Positions 43,874 to 53,478 of a stretch of DNA of 64,000 bases are shown here, piece after piece. The notes under the pieces are model-generated. The model did no database searches. It was given only the letters and a program-made list of their open reading frames with translations, and was not told the DNA's origin. Each line of letters starts with the position of its first letter. Position 1 is the stretch's first letter. The stretch is from Deltaproteobacteria bacterium (GTDB lineage: Bacteria; Desulfobacterota; BSN033; WVXP01): the NCBI GenBank assembly GCA_019308905.1, contig JAFDHF010000001.1:1-64000 (forward strand), given 5' to 3'. A program made the translations under genes and the position numbers.

Positions 43874-46783
43874 CTAGGCAGAGGCCCGATCCTGGAGCCT
43901 TGAGACCTCTACCCGGCCCCTGTACTCCCGGGGTACCTGATTGAGCCACCATTGATGGCGTTTTTCGTGACAGGTGAGGAGGATTATCTGGTGGTCTCCG
44001 GTCAAATCCTTGATGATGAAGTTCATGGTCTGGGCAAACCTCTCGTCATCACTCGTGATCAAGGCATCGTCGAGTATGAATGGGAGATGAATACCCGAGG
44101 CTGAAAGATACTGCCCGATGGTAAGCCGGAGGGCCAGATAGATCTGATCTCTTGCACCCACGCTGAGCAATCCGTCCACGTGGGCCTGGTCGAGCGTGGT
44201 TCGAAGCCCCCTGTGGTTGATCGAAAAGGAGAGGTCCGGGTTGACCTGAATGGAGTCGCACGCCGGCATGATATGAGAGACCACGGCGTTCGCCTTTTGA
44301 TTCAGAAACTCTGCACACCGGTGATGGAGTTCCCGTTGCACGTTTTCCAGATACTGGATAGCGAGTTTTGCGGCTCTGTCGAAAAATTCTGCCTTCTCGA
44401 GTTCATTCCGGCAGTCATCAATCTCCCTTTGCAACCTGGCTACTTCCTCCCTGTACCGCACCAGGAAATTGACGATCTCACTGCTGAGAAGACGACGCTC
44501 TTCAGAGATTCTTTCGATTTCAGCCTCTGTTTCGCCTTCTGAGCCTGCACCTTGGGCTTCCGGGGGTAGGGATGCCCTGCTCTTCACTTCAGGATACCTC
44601 TTTTCTATCTCCATCATGGAAGCCCCGACCTTGTCCAGGGTGGAAGAGATACTCTCAAAGGTCTCTGCTGGAATCTGGTCAAGCCGGGCCTTTGGAATCA
44701 GCTCATCTCTGAGTTCTACGAATCGATGGAACCGCCGCAGTTTCTCCTCGAACTCTCTGATCGCTCTTTCACTATCTCCATCCCAGGTAATCCCCGCCTG
44801 ACCCAGGATACGGCCTATTTCCTCTTCTGTCTGCCTTCTCTCGGTCTCAGCTTGCCGGAAAGAGCTCTCCAGTTGCGCGAGCCTCTGTCTGGCTCCGTCT
44901 CTTTCAGATCTGACCCGCGGGAAGGCCCCGGCCTTCCGGTAGAAACGGACCGTTTCCGCCCAGGAAGTCTTTCCGGGTTCCAGTCCCACCTTCTTCATGG
45001 AATCCGACAATCTCGAACGGGTTGTCACTATGCGAGACTTTGTCTCCTTCAAACGGGCCAACAGCGCTCGGAGATCCACCGTCCTTTCCTCGAGACGGTC
45101 GAGCTCTCTCAACTTCTCGAACAATTCATCAGGAGAGCGAAGTCCACAGCGATGGGCCAGTTCCTCCATCCTGGCTATTTCGCCTTCGAACTTCTTCTCC
45201 ATCTCTTCCTTCTTTGCAAGCAGGCCCTCGAGGCTCTTCAGGCTTTGGGACCAGGCCTCGCTCGTCTCCTTCAGGCCCCTCCCACCTCTCATCAACCCCC
45301 ACAGGATCGCAAAGAAGCCGAGACCCCCGCATACTGCCTGGACCAGTCCCGCCTTTAAGGGCAACAATGTAAAGATCCAGAGGTGTAGGCCCCTATCCAG
45401 ACCCCAGGCGGCACCACCGAGCAACACGAGAAAAGCTCCAAACAGAAGAGCCCGTTTTCTCGACCCTTTTGTCCTTGCCAATTCCTTCTCGAGGCTCTCC
45501 GTTTTCCCCTCCTCGGTCCGGATATCCCGTTTGAGGGAGATGATTTCGTTCTTCGTTGTGGCCAACTCCTTTCGGTATCGCGCAACCCGGGATCTCTCTT
45601 CCGCGGTGATTCCCCCGAGGAGTTTCTTCAGATTCGAGTATTCCTTCAGGGGGTAGCCTTCCTGGATGATCTTGGTTTTCTCTTTGTGGTACTGGTTCCG
45701 CATTTCCGCGACTGCCGAAAGGTCCCTCTGAAGACCTCTCATGATAAGGGGAATCTCGGAAATCTCCTCCTCTGCAAGGGAATCGAATCCCCTGAACTCT
45801 TGGGCTGCCCGTCTGTCTGCCCTCTTGACCCGCTTTTTCGCCTCTCTCAGTTCTGCTTTCAACTCCCTGATTTGTTCCCTGATACCACCGAGTTCTGCTA
45901 CGGCCCGGGTGAGGCGTTCTTTGCCGTCCCTGGGGAAGGAAGCCGTATCCTCCAGCGACTCCATTTCTGCCTCCAGCTCTCGGAGGCGCTTTCTGTTTTC
46001 TCTAGAACGGGATATCCTCCCCTCGAGTACATCCTTCTGTGATGCCAGAGATGCATACCGCTTTCTTTCAAGCAGACCTTTAAGCTCATCCCTCCGACCG
46101 CCGAGCTCGACAAGACGGGAGACCTTCTCGTCAATCATCTCCCGCTCCTTTTCCAGGGCTTCCAGCTCGTTTCGGTAACTATTCAGGTTCTCGCGAAGAC
46201 TATCGATTTCCCCCTCAAGAGACCTGTTCTTGCGGTATCGGTCACGGGCTTGAGCGAGAAGGCCGATTGCCTGGCGGGCGGTCGCGTCTCCCGAAAGGGT
46301 GTCGATCATGGCCTCGATCTTCTCCGCTATCTGGGACGGGTCGTTGAGCCTCTGGATTTCGTTTTGGCGAATCACGGCGGTCTTGAGAAAACCCTCTCTG
46401 GAAAGATCGAGGAGCCTCTCTCCAACCGTTATCTCGCCGTCCTGCTCCGTGAATTCCGAAGTGATTTCGCGGCCGGCCTTCTCGTCCCAGACCGCAACAG
46501 AGCCTGTATTGAAATCCCGCACAATTCGATACTCCCTCTCCCCGATCTGGATGGAGAGGGCCACATCGAAGCCTTCCCATCTCATGGGCCTGAACCGCTC
46601 TATCTCTCCGAGCTCCAACGACCCGTTCTCATCCAATCCATACAGGGCTGCGAGGATTCCGGCAACGAATGTGGATTTCCCCTTCTCGTTCTTTTCGATT
46701 ATGAGCGTAGAAGGCGAGGACCGGAACTCATAACAGCCCCTCAAACACCCAAATCCATTGGTCTCAAATCTCTTGATTCTCAT
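43874..46783 (-). CDS. SMC/Rad50-like ATPase (YhaN-like) with membrane segment in the coiled coil
   Basis: 969 residues. The N-terminal half-domain has the P-loop IEKNEKGKST, in which the first glycine of the usual G-x-N-x-x-G-K-S-T is glutamate. A long coiled coil spans about residues 180-800. In its middle, where SbcC and Rad50 have a zinc hook, there are two hydrophobic stretches (ALLFGAFLVLLGGAAWGL and GLVQAVCGGLGFFAILWGLM). The C-terminal half-domain has SVGARDQIYLALRL and PFILDDALITSDDE. This is the YhaN organisation, partner of the YhaO nuclease. It overlaps that gene by 20 bp. Confidence 0.87.
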   Translation of the reverse strand: MRIKRFETNGFGCLRGCYEFRSSPSTLIIEKNEKGKSTFVAGILAALYGLDENGSLELGEIERFRPMRWEGFDVALSIQIGEREYRIVRDFNTGSVAVWDEKAGREITSEFTEQDGEITVGERLLDLSREGFLKTAVIRQNEIQRLNDPSQIAEKIEAMIDTLSGDATARQAIGLLAQARDRYRKNRSLEGEIDSLRENLNSYRNELEALEKEREMIDEKVSRLVELGGRRDELKGLLERKRYASLASQKDVLEGRISRSRENRKRLRELEAEMESLEDTASFPRDGKERLTRAVAELGGIREQIRELKAELREAKKRVKRADRRAAQEFRGFDSLAEEEISEIPLIMRGLQRDLSAVAEMRNQYHKEKTKIIQEGYPLKEYSNLKKLLGGITAEERSRVARYRKELATTKNEIISLKRDIRTEEGKTESLEKELARTKGSRKRALLFGAFLVLLGGAAWGLDRGLHLWIFTLLPLKAGLVQAVCGGLGFFAILWGLMRGGRGLKETSEAWSQSLKSLEGLLAKKEEMEKKFEGEIARMEELAHRCGLRSPDELFEKLRELDRLEERTVDLRALLARLKETKSRIVTTRSRLSDSMKKVGLEPGKTSWAETVRFYRKAGAFPRVRSERDGARQRLAQLESSFRQAETERRQTEEEIGRILGQAGITWDGDSERAIREFEEKLRRFHRFVELRDELIPKARLDQIPAETFESISSTLDKVGASMMEIEKRYPEVKSRASLPPEAQGAGSEGETEAEIERISEERRLLSSEIVNFLVRYREEVARLQREIDDCRNELEKAEFFDRAAKLAIQYLENVQRELHHRCAEFLNQKANAVVSHIMPACDSIQVNPDLSFSINHRGLRTTLDQAHVDGLLSVGARDQIYLALRLTIGQYLSASGIHLPFILDDALITSDDERFAQTMNFIIKDLTGDHQIILLTCHEKRHQWWLNQVPREYRGRVEVSRLQDRASA

Positions 46784-47987
46784 GGTTGAACTCGATCGTT
46801 TTGCCGGCTAGTGCTTCCAATCCCCACTCAAGGGCCTTCTCGACGGCTCTCAGTTGTTGCAGATTTTCGGTACTGTCGAGAAGCTCTTTCATCTTTCGGA
46901 CAAAGAGCCCCTCTGTGGTGAGTTCGGTATCGACACCCCGAGTGTACCTCCGAAGATCGAACTTTTGCCTCAGCCCGGAAGTATCGAGTCTGGCCAGGAA
47001 ATACCCCTCTCTTATGGATTCTTCATACACCCTCCATGCCAGTTGGTGGCTGCCCTGCCCCTCGATACGAATATGTACCAGGTCCGTAGCCTCGATCTTC
47101 TCTCGGTGGAGTCCCTTTTCGATTCTCTGCCGTAACGAATCGGCCCGTTTCAAACCGTTGCAATGGATCTTCACTTCCCTCACGGTTCTAGGCGCCACGC
47201 GGATTCTCTCTATGTTCTCGGGCCGGATTCCTCCCCTTTCGATCTCGCTTACAATAACACTCTTCTCCCCGAACTCTTCGGTCCTCAGACCATATGGACA
47301 ACCCGATGAGGCTGCTCGGACTTTCCCTTCTTCGTCTCTGATCTCCTCCCCTTGATGGAAGTGCCCGAAGGCGATGTAGTCGAAATGCTGGGAGTGGACC
47401 TCCTCGCGGTTGAAACAGAGGGTTGCCTCGGCTTTGGATCCCCCGTTTTCTTCAAATGCTCCGTGGAGAAGAAGCACGTTCAGTCGCGTGGCGTCCTTTG
47501 GTATGGGAACCGCCAGAGGCCTTTCTCTTCTCAGCCCCCGCCCAATGTGGGGTATTCCTGTTATGGCGATATCGTCGCTTCCTGGAAGAAGGATCGAAGA
47601 GGAAGGCCCTTCTTTGAAGATATGGACATTCTCGGGCCAGGGGTTCATCCCGATTCCCTTGAGAAGCTCAGGATTATAGAGGCTGCTCACACCAAAACAA
47701 TCCTGGTCTCCGGGCACGATGAAGATCTGAATATCCCCGGCACTCCGGAAGCAATCCTGGAGAAAACGCACACCCTCGAGACTCACGGTCCGCCCATCAA
47801 AGAGATCACCGGCAACAAGGACCGCACGGACCTCATACTCCCTGGCGACGGTTACGATCTTCTCCACCACCTGCTTCATCTCGTCTTCGAGGATCTTTCT
47901 TTTCTCTTCCGGGCACTGCCACTCGCGCTCGTAATCCCTGCTCTCAAAATGAAGGTCGGAAAACTGGAGGAACCTCAAAGCAAGCAT
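46764..47987 (-). CDS. SbcD/Mre11-like metallophosphoesterase (YhaO-like), altered active site
   Basis: 407 residues. Motifs FSDLHFES (D and H) and VAGDLFDG (GD) are normal, and AFGHFHQGE supplies the GHxH motif. The usual GNHD/E motif reads GDQD in IVPGDQDCFG, so the asparagine ligand is aspartate and the catalytic histidine is glutamine. The remaining C-terminal region is a capping domain. The gene precedes and overlaps the YhaN-like ATPase, matching the SbcDC operon order. ATG 47987 has GGGGAAG upstream. DNA-processing activity is therefore uncertain. Confidence 0.85.
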   Translation of the reverse strand: MLALRFLQFSDLHFESRDYEREWQCPEEKRKILEDEMKQVVEKIVTVAREYEVRAVLVAGDLFDGRTVSLEGVRFLQDCFRSAGDIQIFIVPGDQDCFGVSSLYNPELLKGIGMNPWPENVHIFKEGPSSSILLPGSDDIAITGIPHIGRGLRRERPLAVPIPKDATRLNVLLLHGAFEENGGSKAEATLCFNREEVHSQHFDYIAFGHFHQGEEIRDEEGKVRAASSGCPYGLRTEEFGEKSVIVSEIERGGIRPENIERIRVAPRTVREVKIHCNGLKRADSLRQRIEKGLHREKIEATDLVHIRIEGQGSHQLAWRVYEESIREGYFLARLDTSGLRQKFDLRRYTRGVDTELTTEGLFVRKMKELLDSTENLQQLRAVEKALEWGLEALAGKTIEFNHENQEI

Positions 47988-48176
47988 GCGTCTTCCCCGA
48001 ACTCATCTGTTATCGATAGACAGGTGGGATTTCCTGCATTTTTGATGCCAATTTGCGCATGGCGGGGCGGACCGCGTTCCGTGAAGCCACCGACCAGGAT
48101 GGTTGAAATAGTCCACTCGGTTCTGATATGATTAGCCCTCGCAGCCGGGCCCTGGTGCAAAAAGGGAGAGACGGAA

Positions 48177-49358
48177 ATGATTCTTCCCCTGATAGCCTTC
48201 TTCCTCCTCTACGGTTCCCTCCATCTGTATGTATTTGTGAAAGTGACAGACGCTTTGGTCCTTGGACCTGCCCTCTCTTTAATTCTGGCGGCTTTCATGG
48301 GCATAATGGTGGCCGCACCGCTTCTGGTCAGGATATCCACCAGCCGCGGGCTGAGCCTCCTGGCCCGGGCCATCTCGCACATCGGGTATACCTGGATGGG
48401 CCTTGCCTTTCTGTTCTTTTCGTTCTCTCTTCTTGTCGACCTCTTTCGTCTCACCCTTCATGGTACGGGGCTTCTTCTCCACAGGGATTTTTCGCCCTTC
48501 ATCCATTCGCATCGATTGACCTTTACACTTCCCCTGCTCGTCACCCTGGCCATCGCCTCTTACGGCTGTCTTGAGGCCCGCAACATTAGGAACGAAACCC
48601 TGACCATCCAGAGCCCCAAGATTCCGCGAGAGAGCGGGGGGATGACCATCGTCGCCCTCTCTGATATCCATCTGGGGCTCCTCGCAAAAAGAGCGAGGCT
48701 GGAGAGAATCCTCGAACAAGTGAAGAGGGCGGAACCTGATATCCTTGTGTCCACGGGTGACCTCTTGGATGGACAGGTTGACGACCTGGAGGGTCTTGCA
48801 GAACCCCTCGGAGCCATCCATCCGCGATACGGAAAATTCGCGGTCACAGGCAATCACGAGTTTTACGCCGGCCTTGATCGGGCAATCGATTTCACGGAAA
48901 AGGCGGGCTTCACCGTGCTGAGGGGAGAGGCGGTCACGGTGGATGGAGTAAACATCGTCGGTTTCGACGATCCGACAGGCGAACACTTCGGCTTTGTCAG
49001 GGGTTCTTCAGAGAGAGAACTGCTTTCCAGTCTGCCCGAGGACAAATTCACTATCCTTCTGAAACACAGACCCGTTGTCGACGCCGGTGCATTGGGTCTC
49101 TTTGACCTGCAACTCTCAGGACACACCCACAATGGACAGATCTTCCCATTCGTCCTCATAACTCGGCTCTTCTTCCCGGTCGCAGCCGGACTCGTCCGGC
49201 TGGCCGAAGGCTCTCTTCTGTATGTGAGCAGAGGGGCAGGTACATGGGGTCCTCCGATACGGTTCCTCTCGACTCCTGAAATAACGGTGATCAGACTGCT
49301 TCACCGGTCGGATGAGAGGACGGGATGCCGGCCCGAGGGAAAAAAGGGGACTTGCTAG
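48177..49358 (+). CDS. membrane-anchored metallophosphoesterase (YaeI/YkuE-like)
   Basis: 393 residues. The N-terminal about 130 residues contain four hydrophobic segments, then a calcineurin-like domain with ALSDIHLG, VSTGDLLDG, AVTGNHEFYAG, LLKHRP and SGHTHNGQIFPF. All metal ligands of this family are present. The layout resembles YkuE/YaeI-type membrane phosphodiesterases. Substrate unknown. The end overlaps convergent EF-hand gene by 4 bp. Confidence 0.85.
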   Translation: MILPLIAFFLLYGSLHLYVFVKVTDALVLGPALSLILAAFMGIMVAAPLLVRISTSRGLSLLARAISHIGYTWMGLAFLFFSFSLLVDLFRLTLHGTGLLLHRDFSPFIHSHRLTFTLPLLVTLAIASYGCLEARNIRNETLTIQSPKIPRESGGMTIVALSDIHLGLLAKRARLERILEQVKRAEPDILVSTGDLLDGQVDDLEGLAEPLGAIHPRYGKFAVTGNHEFYAGLDRAIDFTEKAGFTVLRGEAVTVDGVNIVGFDDPTGEHFGFVRGSSERELLSSLPEDKFTILLKHRPVVDAGALGLFDLQLSGHTHNGQIFPFVLITRLFFPVAAGLVRLAEGSLLYVSRGAGTWGPPIRFLSTPEITVIRLLHRSDERTGCRPEGKKGTC

Positions 49359-49933
49359 ACGGTCATCTGAACGATACCACCGGTGTTTTGGAAGATGCCC
49401 TGGGAAAACCGGTATGCCTTCAGAGCCATCTGAATCTGGTTGTGAGTCTCCACAAAGCCCTCGGCCCACTCTCGGGAGCTGATCAGGTTGTTCTCATCCC
49501 GGTCCAGGGCAGAGAATTGTTCTGTAGTGCCGACAAACTCATCGGTTCCGACAAAACCATCTCCGTTTTTGTCGAGACTACACACTTCCTCGGAAAAGAA
49601 CTCCCTCACAGCCCCGGTAAGCCTCGCATAGGATGAAGCCGAGAAGGAGAGCTCATTGTCAGATTGAGCCTTCTCCCCGGAGGCTTCCGAATCTTTCATC
49701 GGCCACCGGCGTTTCAGAAGATCCACGTAACGCTTCAGTTCGGAAGACTCAAGACGCTCATTGTCGTTCTGATCGATCCTCTGGAAGACCGCACTCGTAC
49801 CGGAGAACTCCGATCTCTCCACGAGGCCGTCACCGTTCCGATCGTGTCTGGACCTGTAGTCCCCGGCAATCTCCGATTCGATCCGTTCCGCCAGGAAACG
49901 CCATCTCGGATTTACGGGCCGAATCTCAATCAT
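49355..49933 (-). CDS. calmodulin-like EF-hand protein
   Basis: 192 residues with four EF-hand loops: DRNGDGLVERSEF and DKNGDGFVGTDEF look canonical, while DQNDNERLESSEL and DRDENNLISSREW are weaker. The pairs are separated by a serine-rich linker. There is no signal peptide, so it should be cytoplasmic, unlike many bacterial EF-hand proteins. Calcium binding is predicted for the first and third loops. No target gene is evident nearby. Confidence 0.82.
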   Translation of the reverse strand: MIEIRPVNPRWRFLAERIESEIAGDYRSRHDRNGDGLVERSEFSGTSAVFQRIDQNDNERLESSELKRYVDLLKRRWPMKDSEASGEKAQSDNELSFSASSYARLTGAVREFFSEEVCSLDKNGDGFVGTDEFVGTTEQFSALDRDENNLISSREWAEGFVETHNQIQMALKAYRFSQGIFQNTGGIVQMTV

Positions 49934-50193
49934 CCCCGTTCATCTCTCTCCCGGGAAGCCCGCAAGTTTGCTGGCACCTGCCCACGAACTCCCCTTTCAC
50001 AGCCTCTCAGGCCGAGTTTCTGGGACACCTCTTCATCGTTCCTTATCGGCAGAATTAGGGCAGAACTTTAGCCCCTTGTTTCAGGAACCGGACGACTCGA
50101 ACGGTAGACTCCGTCTTCCGCAGGTTCGGTTCTGCTCCGACCGGAGCCGATCTGCCTCGGGCCCGTAACTCTCCGGAAGACTCCTCGGTCTAC

Positions 50194-50808
50194 CTACAGC
50201 CCGCGAGAGACGGCCGACAGCCGCTCTCTCATCCGACCCAGGTTCTTCTCCATCTCCGAGATATCTCTCTGGATCCGCCTTCGCTCATCCGATTCCCTCG
50301 TTCTGGTAGCCGGTGGGGCCCCCGGCCATGTGGAGGTACTCCAGCGCGCCCCTGGATCTTTGTACGAGGCCCTTACCTTGTTTCCCCCGGCGTCGATGAT
50401 GTACCAGAATCCACGTCGGCTGGTCAAGGAGACCCGACCCAGTGCCATTCTGGCCCTGGAGAGTTCCTTTTCGAGCCGTGAAATATCCTCGAGGAGGGCT
50501 CTTTTCTCCTCGGCCCGCCCCGCAGCATCCACCGGGGGGGTCTCACTCGGCGGAGAAGTCACGGCCTCCTCTGTGGAAAAATCACCCGCTCTCTTGGCGC
50601 CAGTGTCTTCCCCTGCCTTTTCAGAGAGATCTTGCTTTTCAGCCCGGCCGTAAGACTCCTTGGGTAGCTTGGCTGGATCGTCGGAAAACCAGACAGTCCC
50701 GCTCCCGTCCACCCACTTGTACACTTCGGTGTGTCCCGGGGGAGCGGAAAGTGAAAGGCCCAAAAAGACCGAGACGGCAAAAACAGAAACGAATCCCGAA
50801 TATTTCAC
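50194..50808 (-). CDS. DUF4124 domain exported protein with coiled coils
   Basis: 204 residues with GTG start 50808 (GGGGAGG 8 bp upstream). A signal peptide (SVFAVSVFLGLSLSAPPGHT) is followed by the DUF4124 motif VYKWVDGSGTVWFSDDPAKL. Two heptad-rich helices (KRALLEDISRLEKELSRARM and RRIQRDISEMEKNLGRMRER) flank a short beta region (GFWYIIDAGGNKVRASYKDP). It is probably periplasmic; the function is unknown. The frame is open up to 50949, but that stretch lies upstream of the promoter. Confidence 0.8.
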   Translation of the reverse strand: MKYSGFVSVFAVSVFLGLSLSAPPGHTEVYKWVDGSGTVWFSDDPAKLPKESYGRAEKQDLSEKAGEDTGAKRAGDFSTEEAVTSPPSETPPVDAAGRAEEKRALLEDISRLEKELSRARMALGRVSLTSRRGFWYIIDAGGNKVRASYKDPGARWSTSTWPGAPPATRTRESDERRRIQRDISEMEKNLGRMRERLSAVSRGL

Positions 50809-50833
50809 CTCTAACACCTCCCCAATTTTAATT

Positions 50834-50842
50834 ATTATAGCA
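50834..50842 (-). promoter_or_regulatory. extended -10 promoter of the DUF4124 gene
   Basis: On the minus strand TGC TATAAT (plus 50834-50842) is an extended -10 element, with no good -35. The expected start is about 19 nt before the GTG. Confidence 0.6.
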
Positions 50843-51053
50843 CAACTTCTCCTCCTTTCTCCTCTGCCTTCCAAGGCCTTCCCACTCGAGCTTCGCGACT
50901 CCGGCATCCCCATCCGAGAGCGACACCGAGCAGGGGGTGTGCCACCCATCGACTAGTGCCGGGCGTCATCTGTTCCCCGCCGGCAGGCAGGGGTATGCTT
51001 CCCTGCCCGGAAGCATCGAATCCAAAGGGCGGAAACCTCGGGCTTTCCCGGAA

Positions 51054-51083
51054 TTGACTTGGCCGGTGGTTTGGGCGTATTCT
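51054..51083 (+). promoter_or_regulatory. promoter of the histidine kinase gene
   Basis: TTGACT (51054-51059), an 18-bp spacer and TATTCT (51078-51083). About 64 nt of leader precede ATG 51154. The remainder of 50843-51053 carries nothing else that I recognise. Confidence 0.6.
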
Positions 51084-51153
51084 TGTGTACCCTTCCAGTG
51101 CGGGGATTGAGGGCCGGAAGAGAAAGGCCTCCATATCTCACGGGTAAGAGAGA

Positions 51154-52500
51154 ATGAGAAACAGGCCGAAGGAAGAGCTCATCAACCGATTGGTCAGGGG
51201 GGTCGAAGGGATATGGGAGAGGCTTCTCTGGGAGACCTCGGTCAACGAAGCCCTGACCGATCTATCAAAGGCCTTGATATTGCCCAAGCCGATAGAGGAG
51301 ATATCTCTTGCCATATTGGAGCACGCAAAGCGGATAACCGGCAGCCAGTTCGGATATGTCTCCTTCATCGACCCACGGACAGGCTACAACGTGAGTTCCA
51401 CACTGACGAGGGACATCTGGGAGATCTGCCGGGTCCCGGACAAGGACGTGGTATTCAAAGAGTTCAAGGGCCTCTGGGGATGGGTGCTCAACCACGGCAA
51501 ATCACTCCTTACCAACCAACCATCCTCTGATCCCAGATCCTCGGGCACTCCCGTGGGCCACGTGCCTATCCATCGATTCCTATCGGTCCCCGCCCTTCTG
51601 GATGGAACGCTGGTTGGACAGATCGCTCTTGCCAATCCGGGCCGTGACTACACCGAGCGGGATCTGGCGGTCATCGAACGGCTGGCGGCCCTTTATGCTC
51701 TTGCTGTCCAGCGCAAACGGAGCGAGGAGATACTCCAGAGCGCCAACGACGAACTGGAACACCGGGTAGAACAGAGGACGGCTCAGTTAAAGGGAGAAAT
51801 AAGGGAACGCAAACTGGCGGAAAGAGCGCTTAGGGATTCGGAGAGACAGCTCAGGCGACTCTCCTCAGAGCTTCTTTCGGCCCAGGAGAAAGAGAGAAAG
51901 AGGATCGCCGCGGAGCTTCACGACAGCATCGGGCAGACACTGGCAGCCCTGAAGTTTCGAATGGAGAGTCTCGTGCAGCTGGCAAGCCAGGAAGTAACGG
52001 GGCATCTCACCGATTCTTTGACTTCTCTGATCTCAATGGTACAGGCCGCCATCGAGGAGGTCCGAAGGATCCAGTCGGACCTGCGCCCTTCGATCCTTGA
52101 TGATCTCGGCATCGTTGCAACCATTGGGTGGTTTTGCAGGGAGTCCCAAAGGACCTACCCGGAAATCCGCATCGAGCAAGACATCACGGTCCAGGAAGAT
52201 CAGGTGCCGGATATCGTGAAGACGGTCATTTTCCGCGTCCTCCAAGAGGCCCTGAACAACGTAACCAAACACAGCCGGGCCGATGCGGTACGCCTCTCTC
52301 TCAGAAAAACAAGAGGCTCCCTGGAATTGGTGGTTCAGGATAACGGCCGGGGCTTCGACGTGCAGACAACGAACAAGGGGTTGGGACTCGTCAGCATGAA
52401 GGAGCGAATCGAACTATCAGGTGGGAAGTTTTCCGTCCGGTCCACGAGGGCAAAGGGTACACTGATCCGGGCAACGTGGCGAACCGCTGTTATTTCGTGA
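51154..52500 (+). CDS. NarX/DegS-type histidine kinase with GAF domain
   Basis: 448 residues. An N-terminal GAF-like domain (about 35-195, KRITGSQFGYVSFID) is followed by a coiled coil and a HisKA_3 dimerisation domain with the phospho-acceptor histidine in RIAAELHDSIGQTLAALKF. The HATPase has the N-box VLQEALNNVTKHS, DNGRGFD and GLGLVSMKERIEL. There is no membrane segment, so sensing is cytoplasmic. The convergent LuxR-type regulator overlapping its 3' end by 11 bp is the likely partner. Confidence 0.9.
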   Translation: MRNRPKEELINRLVRGVEGIWERLLWETSVNEALTDLSKALILPKPIEEISLAILEHAKRITGSQFGYVSFIDPRTGYNVSSTLTRDIWEICRVPDKDVVFKEFKGLWGWVLNHGKSLLTNQPSSDPRSSGTPVGHVPIHRFLSVPALLDGTLVGQIALANPGRDYTERDLAVIERLAALYALAVQRKRSEEILQSANDELEHRVEQRTAQLKGEIRERKLAERALRDSERQLRRLSSELLSAQEKERKRIAAELHDSIGQTLAALKFRMESLVQLASQEVTGHLTDSLTSLISMVQAAIEEVRRIQSDLRPSILDDLGIVATIGWFCRESQRTYPEIRIEQDITVQEDQVPDIVKTVIFRVLQEALNNVTKHSRADAVRLSLRKTRGSLELVVQDNGRGFDVQTTNKGLGLVSMKERIELSGGKFSVRSTRAKGTLIRATWRTAVIS

Positions 52501-53146
52501 CCAGTCCCTTCTCTATGGCAAGGGCCGTCAATTCGGAAATACCGTGGAGGTTGAGCTTCTTCATGAGATTGGCCCGGTGTTTCTCCACGGTCTTGACGCT
52601 GATATAGAGGTAACCCGCGATCTCCTTGTTCCTGTAACCCTCGGCGATAAGTTTCAGGATCTCTTTCTCCCTCCGAGTCAGGGTATCCCATGGAGTTCCA
52701 ATCCGGGCGGTCTTCTTTCCGGCCAGATACCCCTCTATCACCTTGTCTGAAACACCCGGGCTCAGATATGCCCTCCCCTTCAAGACGCTCTTGATCCCCA
52801 TCAGCAGTTCATTCAACGTGGCATCCTTCAAGATGTATCCGTCCGCTCCTGCCCTCAAAGCTTCCAGGACGTATTCCTCGGTCTTGTGAACCGTCAAGGC
52901 GATGACCTTAGTCTCCGGATGCCGCTTCTTGATCTCTCTGATCGCGTCTATCCCGCTCATCCTCGGCAGGGAGAGATCAAGGAGCACGAGGTCGGGCGCG
53001 AGACTCTCAACAAACCGGACGGCTTCCCGGCCGTCCTCGGCCTCCCCCACCACGTCGAAATCAGCGTTGGAGGAGAGCATCGCCCGTAGGCCTTCCCTGA
53101 GTATCGTATGGTCCTCTGCAATGAGGATCCGCGGCTTCCCGCTCAC
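52490..53146 (-). CDS. LuxR/NarL family response regulator
   Basis: 218 residues. The receiver domain has acidic residues in IAEDHTILREGL, the phosphorylated aspartate in LVLLDLSLPRMSG and the lysine in GYILKDAT. The C-terminal LuxR-type helix-turn-helix reads LTRREKEILKLIAEG and SVKTVEKHRANLMKKL. It is a typical NarL/FixJ regulator, matching the HisKA_3 type of the neighbouring kinase. The genes converge and overlap by 11 bp. Confidence 0.94.
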   Translation of the reverse strand: MSGKPRILIAEDHTILREGLRAMLSSNADFDVVGEAEDGREAVRFVESLAPDLVLLDLSLPRMSGIDAIREIKKRHPETKVIALTVHKTEEYVLEALRAGADGYILKDATLNELLMGIKSVLKGRAYLSPGVSDKVIEGYLAGKKTARIGTPWDTLTRREKEILKLIAEGYRNKEIAGYLYISVKTVEKHRANLMKKLNLHGISELTALAIEKGLVTK

Positions 53147-53478
53147 TGCCCACTCCGCAATAAGAATGACCCCGCCCGTGAGGAACCGGACCCGCCGGCC
53201 CGCTCCAGACCACCTTCACCCCGCCCCCACTTACCGCCGCATCAGGGAAACTACAGTGTCAAGAGGCAGCAAATACAGGATACACCCTATTTATCACAAA
53301 GGTGATCATTCGTAAAGTTAACGCCAGAAGCCACAGCCCTCGAGGGCGAATCCTTATGGCGAAGTCTTGGTTGGCCGCCTCTGTAACCCGCAGGCTAGGG
53401 CTGGAATGGGAAGGATTTCAGGCGAGGATTCGGAGATACCTTTTCCGCAGCCACTTCTTGGAGCTCAGGTAAGTCATT
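53147..53478. other. 332-bp spacer with inverted repeat between divergent response regulators
   Basis: No gene is supported. ATCAC (53293-53297) and GTGAT (53302-53306) flank AAAG and may be a protein-binding site. A minus-strand TTTACG with TAAATA 17 bp apart overlaps this repeat and could be a promoter for the LuxR-type gene. Both are weak. Confidence 0.4.
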
